Assembly (NCBI RefSeq): GCF_947498005.1
Contig: NZ_CANMIW010000002.1
Coordinates: forward strand, 62,001-126,000
Origin: an uncultured Winogradskyella sp.
GTDB lineage: Bacteria > Bacteroidota > Bacteroidia > Flavobacteriales > Flavobacteriaceae
Reading direction: 5' to 3'
Length of the DNA: 64,000 nucleotides
In this document: piece by piece, positions 1 to 8,793 of the stretch
How the letters are laid out: each line of letters starts with the position of its first letter
Numbering within the stretch: the stretch's first letter is position 1
Position numbers and translations under genes: made by a program
Notes under the pieces: model-generated
What the model was told of the DNA's origin: nothing
The model's input: the letters and a program-made list of their open reading frames with translations, nothing else
The model's database searches: none

Positions 1-1
1 C

Positions 2-2638
2 GAAGTTTATTATAAGGATAAATTATATAGAAATGATAATGGGAAATATACTGATGTATCTGAAGAAGTGGGTATTTCTAGAGATATGACATACGGATTG
101 AGTGTAAGTGCGTCAGATTTTAATAACGATGGATGGACGGATTTGTACATAGCAAATGACTATGATAAACCAGATATGTTGTATTATAATAATGGCGATG
201 GAACTTTTAAAAATGTAATTGATGATAAACTAAAACACATCTCTCAATTTAGTATGGGAACTGATACAGGTGATATAAATAATGATGGCCTTATGGATCT
301 AATTACCTTAGACATGGCATCAGATGACCACTATCGCTCAAAGACTAATATGGGTTCTATGAGTGCTGAGAAATTTCATGCTTTAGTAGATGATGGTAAT
401 CATTACCAATATATGACCAATACGCTTCAAATTAATAATGGAAATAGTTTTTCAGATATTGCAAATATTGCAGGTATTGCAAAAACCGATTGGAGTTGGG
501 CAGGCTTATTAGTGGATTTAGATAATGATGGATTAAAAGATATAATCATTTCAAACGGTGTAAAAAAAGATGTTAGAAACAATGATTTTTTAACAGATTT
601 ATACAAAAAATTGGAAACGGATTCTCAAGAGTTTTTTGAGATGACAAAATCTGCGCCATCTGTACCATTAGCTAATCATGCCTTCAAGAATAAAGGGAAT
701 TATAAATTTGAAAGAGTTGCAGAAGATTGGAGTTTTAATACACCAAGTTTTTCTAGCGGAATGTCTTATGGCGATTTGGATAATGATGGCGATTTAGATA
801 TTGTTGTTAATAATATGGAAGCGCCTGCTTTTGTTTATGAAAATAAAACCAACGGGAATTACCTTAAGATTAAATTTAAAGGTTCAGATAGAAATCAATT
901 AGGTTATGGTGCAAAAGCAATAATTTATCATAATGGAAAAAAACAGGTTTCAGAGAATGTGGTAACGCGAGGCTATTTATCGTCGGTAGAACCTGGTCTG
1001 TTTTTTGGCTTAGGTAAAGATAAAGAAATAGACAAAATTGAAGTGATTTGGCCAGATGGTAAAACTAATATGTTTGAAGATGTTAGTGCAAACAAAGCAA
1101 TAACCGCAATTTATTCAAAAGCGGAAGCCGTATCAAAAAAAGCAGAAGTCTCAGAAAAACTCTTTTTAGAAACCAAAGCATCAAATTTAGGTATTGATTT
1201 TGTTCATGATGAAAATGAGTTAAACGAATACAAAGAAGAAGTTTTGCTACCGCACAATATTTCTCAAAACGGACCTTTTTCGTCTGTTGCAGATGTGAAT
1301 AATGACGGATTTGAAGATTTATTTATTGGTGGAGCCGCAGGACAATCAGGTGTGCTTTATTTACAAAAACCAGATGGAAGATTTGAATTAAGTAGCTCTC
1401 AGCCTTGGCAACAAGACAAAGCATCTGAAGATTTGGGAGCATTATTTTTAGATGTTGATGGCGATAATGATTTAGATTTATACGTTACTAGTGGAGGCAG
1501 TGAATACACTCAAGGAAACACGTTGTTAAAGGATAGATTGTATATCAATTCAGGAACCGGAAGTTTTATAAAAAATGAGAAAGCAATTCCTAATGTTTAT
1601 GAAAGCACAATTTGCGTAAAAGCTTCAGATATTGATAACGATGGCGATTTAGATCTGTTTGTAGGTACAAGACTAAAATCTGGTCAATATGGATTTCCTG
1701 CAAGTAGTTATTTGCTCATCAATAATAATGGTATTTATAGTAAAGCATCTAATGAAACAGCTATAGAATTAAGCAATATTGGTATGGTTACAGATGCCGT
1801 ATTTTCAGACGTGGATAAAGATGGAGATGAAGATTTATTAATTGTTGGTGAATGGATGGAGATCAAAGTGTTAGAGAATAAAGAGGGCATTTTTAAAAAT
1901 AGTTCTACTGATTTTGGTTTAAAAAATACAAGAGGAATTTGGTGGTCTATTACAGCTAGTGATTTAGATAATGATGGTGATGACGATTACATTATAGGAA
2001 ACCTTGGTTTAAATAATAAATTTAAAGCCTCTGCAGAGCACCCTTTTAAAGTTTACGTTAATGATTTTGATGATAATGGAACAAATGATGTGGTCCTAGC
2101 AAAATTCTATAAGGATGATTATGTGCCAATGCGAGGAAGAGAATGTACAAGTCAGCAAATGCCTTATGTTGCAGATAAATTTAAAGACTACCATAGTTTT
2201 GCATCTTCAAAATTAATAGACATTCTACCTGTAGATAAAGTTGAAGAAGGAGTTGTTTATGAGATAGAGAGTTTTGAAAGTGTTATTTTAATTAATGAAG
2301 GTGGTCGCTTAATTAGAAAACCACTACCTATTGAAGCTCAAGTAACGCCAATTAAATCGTCTATCGTTATGGATTTCAACAACGATGGAAATAGCGATAT
2401 TTTAACAATTGGTAATCACTACGGTGTTGAAGTTGAAACCACGCGCTATGATGCTGGGTTTGGTAATGTCTTATTGAACGATGGTAACAATAATTTTGAA
2501 AATCTTTCCACTTCTCAAAGTGGTTTTTATATCCCAGCAGATAGTAGAGATGCTAAAGTTCTAAAATGTGGTAAAAAGAGTATTCTGATTATTTCTAATA
2601 ATGATAGTGCGGTTTCTGCATTTGAAATCAAAAAGTAA
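2..2638 (+). CDS. FG-GAP/VCBS repeat protein with ASPIC/UnbV domain, 5'-truncated by window edge
   Basis: Probably an exported or surface beta-propeller protein of the CRTAC1/ASPIC-UnbV type, often found near SusC/SusD-type uptake systems in Bacteroidota. The frame is open to the window edge (22 codons precede the first GTG at 68), so the true start lies outside. At least eleven calcium-loop motifs of the form DxNxDGxxD are visible, for example DFNNDGWTD, DLDNDGDLD, DIDNDGDLD and DFDDNGTND. They fall in two blocks either side of an ASPIC/UnbV stretch (ORF residues about 265-350, with GYGAKA, VTRGYLSS, GLG and IEVIWPDG). These loops normally coordinate Ca2+ in propeller blades. The substrate is unknown, and no signal peptide can be judged because the N-terminus is missing. 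The family call is firm; the role is inferred. Confidence 0.88.
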   Translation, partial: EVYYKDKLYRNDNGKYTDVSEEVGISRDMTYGLSVSASDFNNDGWTDLYIANDYDKPDMLYYNNGDGTFKNVIDDKLKHISQFSMGTDTGDINNDGLMDLITLDMASDDHYRSKTNMGSMSAEKFHALVDDGNHYQYMTNTLQINNGNSFSDIANIAGIAKTDWSWAGLLVDLDNDGLKDIIISNGVKKDVRNNDFLTDLYKKLETDSQEFFEMTKSAPSVPLANHAFKNKGNYKFERVAEDWSFNTPSFSSGMSYGDLDNDGDLDIVVNNMEAPAFVYENKTNGNYLKIKFKGSDRNQLGYGAKAIIYHNGKKQVSENVVTRGYLSSVEPGLFFGLGKDKEIDKIEVIWPDGKTNMFEDVSANKAITAIYSKAEAVSKKAEVSEKLFLETKASNLGIDFVHDENELNEYKEEVLLPHNISQNGPFSSVADVNNDGFEDLFIGGAAGQSGVLYLQKPDGRFELSSSQPWQQDKASEDLGALFLDVDGDNDLDLYVTSGGSEYTQGNTLLKDRLYINSGTGSFIKNEKAIPNVYESTICVKASDIDNDGDLDLFVGTRLKSGQYGFPASSYLLINNNGIYSKASNETAIELSNIGMVTDAVFSDVDKDGDEDLLIVGEWMEIKVLENKEGIFKNSSTDFGLKNTRGIWWSITASDLDNDGDDDYIIGNLGLNNKFKASAEHPFKVYVNDFDDNGTNDVVLAKFYKDDYVPMRGRECTSQQMPYVADKFKDYHSFASSKLIDILPVDKVEEGVVYEIESFESVILINEGGRLIRKPLPIEAQVTPIKSSIVMDFNNDGNSDILTIGNHYGVEVETTRYDAGFGNVLLNDGNNNFENLSTSQSGFYIPADSRDAKVLKCGKKSILIISNNDSAVSAFEIKK

Positions 2639-3076
2639 ATCGAAAGGTTTTGGCACTTTTAGCATATGTCTTGAAATATACAATTTCAATATAACAACTT
2701 AAGGATGTTTAAAATTGAATTAACTCGCGTTTTTACCATAGTATTATGTTCCATTAGAGAAAAAACGAACACATCATTGAAAAAACGAACCACTACATTA
2801 CCTATACATAACTGATTTTTCGATTAATTACAGTTGGATTAAAAGGGTTTCGAACTATTATGAATGCTTATATCTGCTGGTCTTATTTGGAATTTCGCAC
2901 TAAAGCTGTATTTTGATTGCGATGTATGCTTTTTGTATTGTAAAAATTTTAGAATTTCACAAAAAACAAGCTTAATTTTAAAGGTATTGATAATTGGTGG
3001 GTTCAACTCTGCTTTCAGATTATTACAATGACCACTAATTATTGATTCAATAAACTAATAAATAAACAAACTAATT
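2639..3076. other. 438-bp intergenic region
   Basis: This AT-rich gap holds no convincing gene on either strand. The one ordered signal is a 12-bp direct repeat pair at 2759-2790, listed separately. No clear hairpin terminator follows the upstream gene. A promoter for the downstream gene is expected here, but I see no clean TTG-N19-TAnnTTTG match. Confidence 0.5.
2759..2790. promoter_or_regulatory. Tandem 12-bp direct repeat, possible regulator site
   Basis: GAAAAAACGAAC occurs at 2759-2770 and again at 2779-2790, a centre spacing of exactly 20 bp, so both copies lie on nearly the same face of the helix. Paired direct repeats with about two helical turns between them are typical of AraC-type (including hybrid two-component) and LytTR-type activators. 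It lies about 290 bp upstream of the T9SS carbohydrate-binding-like gene. The regulator is unknown. Confidence 0.4.
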
Positions 3077-4804
3077 ATGAAAAAAATTACTTTACTGTTT
3101 GCTCTTTTGGCTATGTCATTTGGGTATTCACAATCTTTACCTTTTGATTTTAGCGATCCAGAGCAGTTAATGACTGGGCAAGAAGGAACATCGGCAAGTA
3201 TTATTGATGATGCTGGTAATGACGTTATGGAAATTGTTGGTGGAACGACAGATTGGGATCACGTATCAATTACTTTCGCAGAAAATGTTGATCTTTCTGA
3301 TGACGCTAACAACACAATAACCCTGAGATTTAAGCCAACAACAGATTTGGGTACTAGAAACCATATCTTAAAGTTTGAAGGAGGCGTAGGTGGTGATGCA
3401 GCTACTGAAATGGGCTTTACAAGTTCGGGTGCAGATTGGCAAGATATTACTCTAGATATGCCGGCAGGAGCAGGAAATTATTCAAGCATGATTCTTTTTA
3501 CAGATGCTGGAGGAGGAACTGCTACAGGGACTTATTTAGTTGATGATATTGCTTGTACATGTGGCAATATTGCGCCACCTCCACCATCAGAAGCTACTTT
3601 GCCAATTGATTTTAGTGATGCTTATGAATTATTTGAAGGTGTAGGAGCGGTAACAAGTTTAACAGTAGATCCACTTGATGCTAATGATGCCGTAATGGAA
3701 GTTACTAGTGGAGGAGGAGATTGGGATCACGCCAAAATAGAATTTGCACAAAACGTTGATCTATCTGATGATAGTAATAATACCATTTCATTTAGAATTA
3801 ATCCTTTAAACGGTACAGGAAGTAATAACCACTTATTAAAGTTTGAAAATGGTACTACCGCGCCAACTGAAGTTGGTTTTACCACTATAGGAACAGGTTG
3901 GCAAGATGTTAGCTTAGATTTTCCAGCAGGTTTAGGTAACTATCCGTTAATGATTTTATTTACAGATGCTGGTTCAAATGGCCAAGATACTTATTTAGTA
4001 GACGATTTTTCAGGTGCTACAAATATTGTACCTGTCGAAGATCCAGAAGCTGCACCAATTCCAAATGCACCAGATGGAGAGACCTATAGTATTTATAACG
4101 ATACCAATAGTTATTCTACAACTTTTCCGGTTGCTTATAGTTTTGGTACGTTAAGTGATGAGCCAGATTTAGATCCAGGAGCCAGTGAAAATAAAGCATT
4201 AAAATTTGACTTTAGTTTTGCAGGTTGGGGACAAGGTGAAGGAGGACCAGATGACGTGTCTAGCTACGGTTTTGTGAACTTTATGTATTGGGCTGCTCCA
4301 GGTGTACCAGGTTTTCAGTTTAATATGATAAGTAATGTTGGTGGAAATGTTACCGAGCATACTTATGAAATAGGAACACAAGAAGCAGTAGTAACAGGAG
4401 AATGGACTCAAGTATCTATTCCGATGTCTTATTTCACTAATATAGGATTTTCTAGCACAGATTTTTTCCAATGGAAGTGTGATGCATTTATGGCAGTAGT
4501 TCACGATCCAGGTGTTGTTTTCTTTGACAACTTAATTTTAACACAAAATGCATTATCGGTTAATTCTTTTAATGCTGCGGAATTTACAGCGTTCCCTAAT
4601 CCAACAAATGATAACTGGAATATTTCAAGTAGTGTTCAAATGAATAGTATCGGTGTATTTAACGTTTTAGGAAGACAAGTATTAACCTTGGCTCCTAATG
4701 CTAACGAAACTGTAATTGATGCAACATCATTAAAAACAGGGATTTATTTTGTCAAAATTGAAGGAGAAAACGGTTCTAAAACCATCAAATTAATTAAAGA
4801 GTAA
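3077..4804 (+). CDS. Secreted T9SS type A sorting-domain protein with repeated carbohydrate-binding-like domains
   Basis: A 575-aa exported protein. Residues 1-19 form a signal peptide ending near GYSQS. Two homologous modules follow (about 20-160 and 173-310). Each contains DWDH, FAENVDLSDD or FAQNVDLSDD, LKFE, WQD and a closing TYLVDD, so they are an internal duplication of a galactose-binding-like beta-sandwich. A third, different sandwich module (about 320-490) ends with VVFFDNLIL. The last 80 residues form a T9SS type A domain (AFPNPTNDNW, VLGRQV, TGIYFVKI, IKLIKE), which predicts export across the outer membrane. There is no catalytic domain, so binding rather than cleavage is inferred. 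It is monocistronic, with a strong terminator just after it. The ligand is unknown. Confidence 0.8.
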   Translation: MKKITLLFALLAMSFGYSQSLPFDFSDPEQLMTGQEGTSASIIDDAGNDVMEIVGGTTDWDHVSITFAENVDLSDDANNTITLRFKPTTDLGTRNHILKFEGGVGGDAATEMGFTSSGADWQDITLDMPAGAGNYSSMILFTDAGGGTATGTYLVDDIACTCGNIAPPPPSEATLPIDFSDAYELFEGVGAVTSLTVDPLDANDAVMEVTSGGGDWDHAKIEFAQNVDLSDDSNNTISFRINPLNGTGSNNHLLKFENGTTAPTEVGFTTIGTGWQDVSLDFPAGLGNYPLMILFTDAGSNGQDTYLVDDFSGATNIVPVEDPEAAPIPNAPDGETYSIYNDTNSYSTTFPVAYSFGTLSDEPDLDPGASENKALKFDFSFAGWGQGEGGPDDVSSYGFVNFMYWAAPGVPGFQFNMISNVGGNVTEHTYEIGTQEAVVTGEWTQVSIPMSYFTNIGFSSTDFFQWKCDAFMAVVHDPGVVFFDNLILTQNALSVNSFNAAEFTAFPNPTNDNWNISSSVQMNSIGVFNVLGRQVLTLAPNANETVIDATSLKTGIYFVKIEGENGSKTIKLIKE

Positions 4805-4833
4805 GATTAATAGCAATAAATATAATTTTAGAT

Positions 4834-4868
4834 AAAGCGTGTTTATTAAATTTAAACACGCTTTTTTT
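4834..4868 (+). terminator. Rho-independent terminator after the T9SS protein
   Basis: A 12-bp perfect stem (AAAGCGTGTTTA at 4834-4845 with TAAACACGCTTT at 4853-4864), a 7-nt loop and a T-run, starting 30 bp past the stop codon. Confidence 0.9.
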
Positions 4869-4930
4869 ATAAATTAACTTTTGGAAGTTTTAATTTAGTT
4901 GCTTGTCATTAGTTCAATAGAAAATAATAG

Positions 4931-7048
4931 ATGTTTAAAAAGTTACATTTCTACATAGTTATCGTTGCAGTCCTTACGAGTTGTTCTCAAGGTAAAAATC
5001 CTAAAGAAACCAATACTGATGATAGAGCTAATGATTTAATAAATGAAACTAGTCCTTATTTGCTTCAACACGCATACAATCCCGTAAATTGGAAAGCTTG
5101 GAATAAAGAATCACTAAATTATGCAAAACAAGAGAATAAACTTATTGTGATCTCAGTAGGATATTCTGCTTGTCATTGGTGTCATGTGATGGAAGAAGAA
5201 AGTTTTGAAAATGATTCTGTGGCAAAATTGATGAATGAAAACTTTATTAGTATAAAAGTAGATCGAGAGGAACGTCCAGATGTAGATCAGATCTATATGA
5301 ATGCTGTTCAATTGATGACAGGTAGTGGTGGTTGGCCATTAAACTGTATAGCTTTACCAGATGGCAGACCTGTTTTTGGTGGTACATATTTTACAAAAGC
5401 GCAATGGACTAAAATTTTAAAAGATATGTCTGCATTGTATAAAAGTGATCCTCAAAAAGTAATCGCATATGCAGAACAACTAACGGAAGGTGTTAAAAAT
5501 TCAGATTTAATAGCTGTTAATAAAGAAGAGGTTCTATACACACCTTTGGCAGTTAAAACAATGGTAAAACAATGGCGATCTTCATTAGATTTTAAAGATG
5601 GAGGACATGAAAAAGCGCCTAAGTTTCCTATGCCTAGTGATCTACATTTCTTATTGCGATATAGTTTTCAACTTAATGATAATGCCATTAAAGATTATGT
5701 TCTTACAACTTTAACTAAAATGGCTAATGGTGGAATTTATGATCAAATTGGAGGAGGTTTTTCAAGATATTCAGTTGATGAACGCTGGCATGTGCCTCAT
5801 TTTGAAAAAATGTTATATGATAACGCACAACTAGTAAGTTTGTACTCAAAAGCCTATCAAATAACAAAAAATGAAGCCTTTAAAAATATAATTATTGAGA
5901 CCTTAGATTTTGTTGATAACGAACTTACACAAACTGAAGGTGCCTTCTATTCTTCAATAGATGCAGATAGCCATACTAAAGATGGCGAATTAGAAGAAGG
6001 TGTTTATTATACCTGGACAAAGGAAGAATTAAAAGCAGCATTAGGTAACGATTTTAAATTATTTCAAGACTATTATAATATCAATGCTCTAGGTAAATGG
6101 GAAAATGACCAATACATTTTATATAAAACTAAAAATGATGTTGAGTTTTCAAAATCAGAAGGTTTATCATTAATAGATCTCCAATCAAAAGTCAAAACTT
6201 GGAAAACAAATCTTTTAAATTTAAGAACTCAACGAGAACGACCAAGAACTGATGATAAGGTTCTGACTTCTTGGAATGCTTTGATGTTAAAAGCCTATGT
6301 AGATGCCTATCGTGTTTTAGGAAATGAAATTTACTTAAATAAAGCCATTAGAAATGGTAAGTTTCTAAAAGAGAATCAAATAAATAAAGATGGTTCTATG
6401 TTTCATAATTATAAAAATGGAAAGAGTTCTATAGAAGGTTTTTCTGAAGATTATGTACATACTATTTCTGCCTTTATAGAATTGTATCAAGCCACTTTTA
6501 ATGAAGAATGGTTGCACTCTGCAAATGAATTAATGATATATGTTATAGCGCATTTTCTTGATAAAGAAAGCAGTATGTTCTATTTTACTTCAGACAAAGC
6601 CACAGATCTAATAGCTAGAAAAATAGAAATTTTTGATAATGTTATTCCTTCATCTAATTCCGTTTTAGCAGATGGTTTATTCAAATTAGGACATTACTTT
6701 TCAAATAAAACATATACCAATTTAGCGCAGCAAATGTTAAGTAATGTAAATAAAGATTTAGAGCAAACGCCATCTGGCTATTCTAATTGGTTAAACTTAT
6801 ATCTTAATTATTCTAATCCATATTATGAGGTGGCAATTTCAGGTAATGATGCTAAGGAAAAACTAAAAGAATTAGATAAATCTTATTTGCCTAATGTGCT
6901 ATTTTCTGGAGCTAAAAATGAAAGTGAGTTACCTCTGTTGCAGAATAAATATATTGAGGGAGAAACATTTTTATATGTATGTGTTAATGGAACCTGTAAA
7001 ATGCCCGTTTCAAGTTCTAAAAAAGCAATAGATCAAATATTAAAGTAA
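4931..7048 (+). CDS. DUF255 thioredoxin-domain lipoprotein (YyaL/SPATA20 family)
   Basis: A 705-aa protein of the YyaL/SPATA20 family. It has a thioredoxin-fold DUF255 domain followed by an (alpha/alpha)6 barrel resembling N-acylglucosamine 2-epimerases. The thioredoxin-like motif CHWCHVM lies at residues 81-87, followed by DREERPDVD and GGWPLN. The barrel includes KFPMP, GGIYDQIGGGFSRYS and PHFEKMLYDNAQL. The N-terminus is a lipoprotein signal with lipobox LTSC (Cys18), so this copy is probably membrane-anchored outside the cytoplasm, unlike many family members. The biochemical activity of the family is not established. It lies 73 bp upstream of a LacI regulator in the same orientation; a functional link is not shown. 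Confidence 0.85.
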   Translation: MFKKLHFYIVIVAVLTSCSQGKNPKETNTDDRANDLINETSPYLLQHAYNPVNWKAWNKESLNYAKQENKLIVISVGYSACHWCHVMEEESFENDSVAKLMNENFISIKVDREERPDVDQIYMNAVQLMTGSGGWPLNCIALPDGRPVFGGTYFTKAQWTKILKDMSALYKSDPQKVIAYAEQLTEGVKNSDLIAVNKEEVLYTPLAVKTMVKQWRSSLDFKDGGHEKAPKFPMPSDLHFLLRYSFQLNDNAIKDYVLTTLTKMANGGIYDQIGGGFSRYSVDERWHVPHFEKMLYDNAQLVSLYSKAYQITKNEAFKNIIIETLDFVDNELTQTEGAFYSSIDADSHTKDGELEEGVYYTWTKEELKAALGNDFKLFQDYYNINALGKWENDQYILYKTKNDVEFSKSEGLSLIDLQSKVKTWKTNLLNLRTQRERPRTDDKVLTSWNALMLKAYVDAYRVLGNEIYLNKAIRNGKFLKENQINKDGSMFHNYKNGKSSIEGFSEDYVHTISAFIELYQATFNEEWLHSANELMIYVIAHFLDKESSMFYFTSDKATDLIARKIEIFDNVIPSSNSVLADGLFKLGHYFSNKTYTNLAQQMLSNVNKDLEQTPSGYSNWLNLYLNYSNPYYEVAISGNDAKEKLKELDKSYLPNVLFSGAKNESELPLLQNKYIEGETFLYVCVNGTCKMPVSSSKKAIDQILK

Positions 7049-7121
7049 AGTTAACAGAGTTTACATATTTTGAAAAGAGTATATTTGGTAATACCCTTTT
7101 TCTAGTTAAAATAGAACCATT

Positions 7122-8126
7122 ATGACAACACTTAAAGAATTAGCAGCCCTTTTAAATATTTCAGTTTCTACGGTATCAAAAGCCTTAAATGATAGTCATG
7201 AAATTAGTGAAAACACAAGAACTCGTGTTAAGGAGTTAGCGACTAAACTTAATTATAAGCCTAATAGAATTGCGCAACAATTAAAGACCAATAAATCTAA
7301 AACCATAGGTGTCATTCTTCCAACAGTTACTAATCCATTTTTTGCAGAAGTATTACATGGCATTGAAAAAACGGCCACAAATAACGATTACGATATCATT
7401 GTTTGTTTGTCTAACGAAACGTTTTTAAAAGAAAAACGAAGCTTAGAGTTATTATCTAATGGAAGTGTTGATGGATTTATAATGGCCGTTGCTAGAGAGA
7501 GCCAAGTTAAAAATGAAACAGAGCATATTTTAGATGTTATTAAAAGTAGACTGCCAGTTTTAATGTTTGATAGAGTGGTAAACGAAATTGAATGTAATAA
7601 AGTTATAGTAGATGATTTTCAATCTGTATTGGAAGCTACCGAATATTTAATTGAAAAAGAAAATCGAAAGCACATTTTATTAGTTAGTAATATTGAGGAG
7701 CTTAGTGTTGGTAAATTAAGAATAGAAGGGTATTCAAAGGCTCTAGAAAATCACAATTTAAAACCGCACATACTTAAGTTAGATCATGCGGTAGATGTTG
7801 ATGTTGAAAAAAAGATATACGACTATTTAAAGGCCAACACTACTATTGATGCTATCTTGTCAATTGATCATGTGACCGGAATTGTAGCCATCAATATGGC
7901 TAAGAAATTAGGACTAAAAATCCCAGAAGAAATGTCTGTAATGGGATTTGGTTTTGACCATACACCTTTACTATCTAGTCCAAAAATTTCTATTATTCAT
8001 CAAAAAGCACATGAAATAGGAGAGATATCTACGAAATTATTAATTGATAGTCTAAAAGATGATTCTCTACAATTACAAACAATTGTTGTGCCAAGTGATC
8101 TTAAATTAAATGAATCTACCGATTAA
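7122..8126 (+). CDS. LacI-family transcriptional regulator
   Basis: A 334-aa regulator with the standard LacI layout. Residues 1-50 contain the helix-turn-helix and hinge (TLKELAALLNISVSTVSKAL, then KLNYKPNRIAQQL). Residues about 60-330 form the periplasmic-binding-protein-like sensor core (TIGVILPTVTNPFFAEVLHGIE, GFIMAVA, LMFDRVV, AILSIDHVTGI, VMGFGFD). Members usually repress sugar-use genes and release DNA on binding a sugar. The effector and targets are unknown; a nearby sugar-related candidate is the T9SS carbohydrate-binding-like gene. The ATG at 7122 starts directly at the conserved HTH, so the start is secure. It shares a bidirectional terminator with the convergent lipoprotein gene. 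Confidence 0.92.
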   Translation: MTTLKELAALLNISVSTVSKALNDSHEISENTRTRVKELATKLNYKPNRIAQQLKTNKSKTIGVILPTVTNPFFAEVLHGIEKTATNNDYDIIVCLSNETFLKEKRSLELLSNGSVDGFIMAVARESQVKNETEHILDVIKSRLPVLMFDRVVNEIECNKVIVDDFQSVLEATEYLIEKENRKHILLVSNIEELSVGKLRIEGYSKALENHNLKPHILKLDHAVDVDVEKKIYDYLKANTTIDAILSIDHVTGIVAINMAKKLGLKIPEEMSVMGFGFDHTPLLSSPKISIIHQKAHEIGEISTKLLIDSLKDDSLQLQTIVVPSDLKLNESTD

Positions 8127-8148
8127 ATTTTAAAAAAGACACAAAAAA

Positions 8149-8178
8149 AAGACCTGATTTAAAATCAGGTCTTTTTTT
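8149..8178. terminator. Bidirectional terminator between convergent genes
   Basis: The stem GACCTGAT (8151-8158) pairs with ATCAGGTC (8164-8171) around a 5-nt loop, with an A-run on the left and a T-run on the right, so it can stop both the LacI transcript and the opposing lipoprotein transcript. Confidence 0.88.
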
Positions 8179-8195
8179 TATATCTAAAAGATAGA

Positions 8196-8588
8196 TTACA
8201 TATCTTTTACTTTGTTTACTGCATTTTGTCCAGCTTCTTTAGCTCCGTCAACTGCATTTTTACCAGCTTCTTTAGCTCCATCAACAGCATCGTTAGCAGC
8301 ATCTTTTACGCTATCTACAGCGTTAGAAGCACCTTCTTTTACGCTATCAGCAGCATCACCAGCAGCTTCTTTAGCTCCATCAACAGCATCACTAGCAGCA
8401 CCTTCTACAGCGTCAGCAGCGTTATCAACAGCATCTCCTGCAGCATCAGCAGCATCTTCTAATGCATCACCTGTAGCATCAGCAGCGTTTTCAACAGCAT
8501 CAGCAGCATTTTCAGCAGTTTCTCTACATGACGTAAATGATAAACCTAATACAGCAACTAGTGCTAAACTTAATACAACTTTTTTCAT
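8196..8588 (-). CDS. Ala-rich lipoprotein with 11-residue LEA-like repeats
   Basis: A 130-aa protein with a lipoprotein signal peptide and lipobox SFTSC (Cys21). The rest is built only from Ala, Asp, Glu, Gly, Lys, Asn, Val and Ser in an 11-residue period, clearest near the C-terminus: SVKEGASNAVD, SVKDAANDAVD, GAKEAGKNAVD, GAKEAGQNAVN. This is the pattern of group 3 LEA-type amphipathic helices. The mature N-terminal half (about 22-65) is acidic and lacks Lys, whereas Lys recurs in the C-terminal half, so charge is polarised along the chain. Long open frames on the opposite strand here (8212-8634) are shadows of the codon-biased repeat. A role in envelope or stress protection is only an analogy. 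Confidence 0.82.
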   Translation of the reverse strand: MKKVVLSLALVAVLGLSFTSCRETAENAADAVENAADATGDALEDAADAAGDAVDNAADAVEGAASDAVDGAKEAAGDAADSVKEGASNAVDSVKDAANDAVDGAKEAGKNAVDGAKEAGQNAVNKVKDM

Positions 8589-8793
8589 TTTAATAGTTTT
8601 AGTGTTAATTTTTGTTAATGTACGAAAATACTAATTTCAATGTAATTTTAACATAATTTTTTAATTTATTATCCGTACAGCTGTGGTATATACGTATGTA
8701 GGTTTAAGTTTGGACTATGAATTTAAGTTTTTTTTTCAATTGTAAATAGGTTAATATTTATATTTACATGTAGAACGTATATGGTAATTTATT

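Noticed and set aside
4199..4504. 101-aa minus-strand frame inside the T9SS gene
   Set aside because: It lies wholly antisense to a well-supported gene, without a recognisable motif or upstream signal.
8212..8634. Long plus-strand reading frames opposite the Ala-rich lipoprotein gene
   Set aside because: They mirror the repetitive codons of the minus-strand gene. The minus-strand protein has a signal peptide and lipobox, whereas the plus-strand product is a low-complexity Ser/Ala artefact.
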